A stretch of 64,000 nt of DNA from Candidatus Nanopelagicus hibericus (GTDB lineage: Bacteria; Actinomycetota; Actinomycetes; Nanopelagicales; Nanopelagicaceae): the NCBI RefSeq assembly GCF_002288005.1, contig NZ_CP016771.1, forward strand, positions 434,001 through 498,000, read 5' to 3'. The notes beneath the pieces were generated by a model. That model did not search any database and was not told the DNA's origin. It saw only the letters and a program-made list of their open reading frames with translations. Both the position numbers and the translations under genes were made by a program. Every line of letters begins with the position of its first letter. The stretch's first letter is position 1. Shown piece by piece: positions 61,961-64,000 of the stretch.

Positions 61961-62326
61961 ATGAGCACAGAGACAACAACTCCGGCAATAATTTCTACCG
62001 GCATTGGATTAACCGATGTTGCTGCCGAGAAGGTTTCATCTTTACTAAAGCAAGAGGGCAGAGATGATCTAAGTCTTAGAGTTGCAGTACAACCGGGTGG
62101 TTGTTCTGGACTTCGCTACCAACTCTACTTCGATGATCGCAGCTTGGATGGGGACACTGTTGTTGAGTTTGGTGCTGCCAAGGTGAAGGTTGTTACTGAC
62201 AAGATGAGTACACCTTATTTAATGGGTGCCAAAATTGATTTTGTGGACACTATCGAAAAGCAGGGCTTTACTATCGATAATCCAAACGCTCAGGGTTCAT
62301 GTGCCTGTGGCGATTCATTTAACTAA
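61961..62326 (+). CDS. erpA: Iron-sulfur cluster insertion protein, A-type (ErpA-like)
   Basis: Carrier that receives Fe-S clusters and passes them to target enzymes. The three ligand cysteines are visible: VQPGGCSGLRYQ and the C-terminal SCACGDSF (CxC). About 121 residues. ATG 61961 chosen because GGAGATAGG precedes it at a good distance; GTG 61955 would add two residues. Clients in this window include NadA (divergent neighbour), LipA and aconitase. Followed after 14 bases by the pfkB-family kinase gene. Confidence 0.9.
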   Translation: MSTETTTPAIISTGIGLTDVAAEKVSSLLKQEGRDDLSLRVAVQPGGCSGLRYQLYFDDRSLDGDTVVEFGAAKVKVVTDKMSTPYLMGAKIDFVDTIEKQGFTIDNPNAQGSCACGDSFN

Positions 62327-62340
62327 AGTTTAAATCTCTG

Positions 62341-63330
62341 ATGAAGGTGGCGGTCGCCGGCTCAGTCGGTGGCGACCACATAATGAGTTTCGGTGGCAAG
62401 TTCACCGACTCACTAGTTGCTGGCTCGCTTTCAAAAGTTTCACTCTCATTTTTAGTAGACACCTTGCAGATCAGACGTGGTGGTTGTGGCGCCAATATTT
62501 CATTTGGAATGGGGGCGCTAGGGCTTAATCCAATATTAATTGCTGCAGTTGGAAAAGATTGGGTTGATTATCAAGCTTGGCTAAACCGACATGGCGTTGA
62601 TACCTCACATGTTCTAGTCTCAAAAACCCTGCATACTGCAACATTTATGGTGACAACCGATACTGAGTTAAATCAGATTGCATCTTTCTTCCCAGGGGCA
62701 ATGAGTGAGGCGAGAAATATTGAGTTAGCACCAATTATCGCTAAAACTGGAAAGTTTGATCTGCTAGTTATTTCACCAGATGATCCACAAGCAATGATGG
62801 CTTACTCCCAGATGGCTAGGGATCTGAAAATTCCAGTGGCGGCAGATCCATCACAGCAGTTAGCCCGGATGGATGGCAAAGAGATTGCCCAGTTAATCGA
62901 TGGCGCAAAGTATCTATTCTTAAATGAGTACGAATTAGCACTTGCGATTCAAAAGACTGGCTGGACTGACCGACAATTATTTGATCGCGTGCAGGTGAGA
63001 GTAGTAACGCTGGGATCAAAGGGTGCGCAAATTGAAGAACATGGCAAAGAGACAATTTATGTCGGGGTACCAAAAGAGAAGGCGAAGTTAGATCCCACTG
63101 GCGTCGGTGATAATTTTCGTTCCGGTTTTATTGCTGGCCTTGCTTGGGGTTTATCTCATGAGAGGTGTGGTCAATTAGGTTCCATGCTTGCTACTTACTG
63201 TATTGAAACTACAGGAACGCAGGAGTATCACTTCACCAAGGATGAATTTTTAAGCAGATTTGAGGTTGCTTACGGCAAATCAGGTGCAGATGAGGTTAAG
63301 CCTCATCTCAATGTCAGATTAGTTGGCTAA
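62341..63330 (+). CDS. PfkB-family carbohydrate kinase (adenosine kinase-like)
   Basis: Ribokinase-fold kinase, 329 residues, resembling the mycobacterial adenosine kinase (AdoK/CbhK): VAGSVGGDHIMSFGGKF, FLVDTLQIRRGGCGANISFG, FFPGAMSEARNIELA, DPSQQLARMDGKE, and catalytic loop LDPTGVGDNFRSGFIAG. The catalytic Asp of the GxGD motif is present; the next residue is Asn instead of the common Ala. Predicted substrate adenosine or a related nucleoside/sugar. Lies on the same transcript as erpA; ends 2 bases before the convergent NifS-like gene. Confidence 0.88.
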   Translation: MKVAVAGSVGGDHIMSFGGKFTDSLVAGSLSKVSLSFLVDTLQIRRGGCGANISFGMGALGLNPILIAAVGKDWVDYQAWLNRHGVDTSHVLVSKTLHTATFMVTTDTELNQIASFFPGAMSEARNIELAPIIAKTGKFDLLVISPDDPQAMMAYSQMARDLKIPVAADPSQQLARMDGKEIAQLIDGAKYLFLNEYELALAIQKTGWTDRQLFDRVQVRVVTLGSKGAQIEEHGKETIYVGVPKEKAKLDPTGVGDNFRSGFIAGLAWGLSHERCGQLGSMLATYCIETTGTQEYHFTKDEFLSRFEVAYGKSGADEVKPHLNVRLVG

Positions 63331-63332
63331 TT

Positions 63333-64000
63333 TCATCGAAGCTTTGCAACAGTAATTTTTAATGCCTGACAAAATTCCTTCACCATTTTCTCACTGATAT
63401 CTTTATGAATAGTCAATCGTAAGTTACCGGCGATTGGCCGGCCCATGGCGGCGAGTACATGACTAGGTTGCATATCTGCAGACTTACAAGCTGAGCCCGA
63501 GTCAACTGCAAAACCTAACTCCTCCAAGGCGAGCAATGCTCGGTCTGCCTCGATACCTTTAATACTAAATGAAACAAACTTGGGCAGGCTTTCTGCAGAT
63601 GATGCAATATCAACATCAGCAATCTCACTTTTGATAAATGCAATGATCTGTTGCTTCAATTGTGATCGGATATCAATTTCTTTTAAGTAATTTTCTAGAG
63701 CAACGGCGCTAGCTAGGGCCAGTGGAATTGAGAATGTGCCTGGAGTGCGGGTTAAATCATTGTGGGGAAGGGGATTGCGCCATTTTTCAGCGGACTTAAT
63801 CACTAACACTCCTAAGCCTGCTGGCCCTTGCCAACTGGCACTATCAAAGAGTGCTGTTTGATATTCAAATTCTGGCAGGTGATCAACGCCGCTTGCGGTG
63901 CAATCCGCGAAGATCAGTGCTTGCTTTTTAATTACTTTTTGAAGGTTACCACTCTCACCATTAGCAACCTGCCAGCAGATCACATCTTGTGGGCCACAGG
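63333..64000 (-). CDS. Class V aminotransferase / cysteine desulfurase-like protein (partial, no PLP lysine)
   Basis: C-terminal two-thirds of a NifS/IscS-fold protein; the N-terminus runs past the window end, with the frame open to base 63998. Landmarks: ALIFADCTASG, FDSASWQGPAGLGVLVIK, GTFSIPLALASAVALENYL, and the small-domain Cys in GSACKSADMQPSHVLAAMG. In true desulfurases the SASWQGP region reads SAHKxxGP with the PLP-binding Lys; here Trp/Gln occupy that site, as in an actinobacterial NifS-like subgroup. The catalytic-loop Cys is kept. Whether it mobilises sulfur is unclear. Confidence 0.8.
   Translation of the reverse strand, partial: CGPQDVICWQVANGESGNLQKVIKKQALIFADCTASGVDHLPEFEYQTALFDSASWQGPAGLGVLVIKSAEKWRNPLPHNDLTRTPGTFSIPLALASAVALENYLKEIDIRSQLKQQIIAFIKSEIADVDIASSAESLPKFVSFSIKGIEADRALLALEELGFAVDSGSACKSADMQPSHVLAAMGRPIAGNLRLTIHKDISEKMVKEFCQALKITVAKLR

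Noticed and set aside
1-64000. tRNA, rRNA, CRISPR, insertion sequence, prophage or integron
   Set aside because: No cloverleaf, rRNA core, regular repeat-spacer array, transposase, integrase or attachment-site duplication was seen on either strand.

Overview
The window is a gene-dense, AT-leaning chromosomal segment with an unmistakably actinobacterial gene set: SepH, DUF3000, DUF3043, DUF3093, DUF3159, DUF4191 and DUF4193 proteins, a PimB'-like mannosyltransferase, a RipA-like NlpC/P60 hydrolase, inositol-3-phosphate synthase, and the pepA-lpd-sucB-lipB-lipA-glnA neighbourhood seen in mycobacteria and streptomycetes. Low G+C, almost no intergenic DNA, shortened proteins and overlapping genes suggest a genome-streamlined planktonic actinobacterium, probably of the freshwater acI/Nanopelagicales type. 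That placement is inference from gene content, not a database result. No rRNA, tRNA, CRISPR array, prophage or insertion sequence was recognised. No gene-free stretch exceeds 300 bases; the largest, 57686-57976, holds a cobalamin riboswitch.

Layout. 1-7.9 kb: topoisomerase IV genes (a ParC without the C-terminal domain), an ABC-F ATPase, a phosphodiesterase, the cell-division regulator SepH and an inositol monophosphatase-family enzyme. 8-10 kb: rplS-khpA-rimM-trmD, with rplS standing where rpsP is usually found. 10-15 kb: small conserved actinobacterial proteins, dUTPase, a pair of TrkA-type K+ channel subunits and a TRAM-domain RNA methyltransferase. 15-24 kb: aconitase, DXP synthase, FadB/FadA beta-oxidation and an Ftr1-type iron permease. 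24-30 kb: RNase D-like protein, DUF3000, an EamA transporter, a RibD-like reductase, a peptidoglycan hydrolase and a glycosyltransferase. 30-39 kb: two-component system, acyl-CoA synthetase, ROK sugar kinase, lipid acyltransferase, a Cas4-like nuclease, a LysE exporter and PadR-Ino1. 39-47 kb: enoyl-CoA hydratase/SDR, Ni/Co transporter, CopC, glutamine synthetase, lipA/lipB. 47-57 kb: MMPL transporter, Gfo/Idh oxidoreductase, the E2/E3 2-oxoacid dehydrogenase genes, leucyl aminopeptidase and GcvT. 57-64 kb: a B12-riboswitch operon, an aldo/keto reductase, a secreted BNR-like protein, NadA, an Fe-S carrier, an adenosine-kinase-like enzyme and an edge-truncated NifS-like protein.

How the genes work together. 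Lipoate made by LipB/LipA is used by the E2 (sucB), which works with Lpd; aconitase and the 2-oxoacid dehydrogenase feed the TCA cycle, and FadA/FadB plus the acyl-CoA ligase supply acetyl-CoA. Ino1, PlsC and the PimB'-like transferase fit phosphatidylinositol-mannoside synthesis. Metal and cofactor uptake is represented by the Ftr1 permease, the NiCoT transporter with a palindromic operator, and the B12-controlled DUF4430 gene.

Most notable: (i) a B12 riboswitch in front of a transcobalamin-like DUF4430 membrane-anchored protein and an unlisted 56-residue membrane protein; (ii) 27 gene starts lying 5-8 bases after a TANNNT hexamer, pointing to pervasive leaderless transcription; (iii) ParC lacking its C-terminal domain; (iv) a glycosyltransferase with no canonical start codon; (v) an orphan Cas4-like four-cysteine nuclease.
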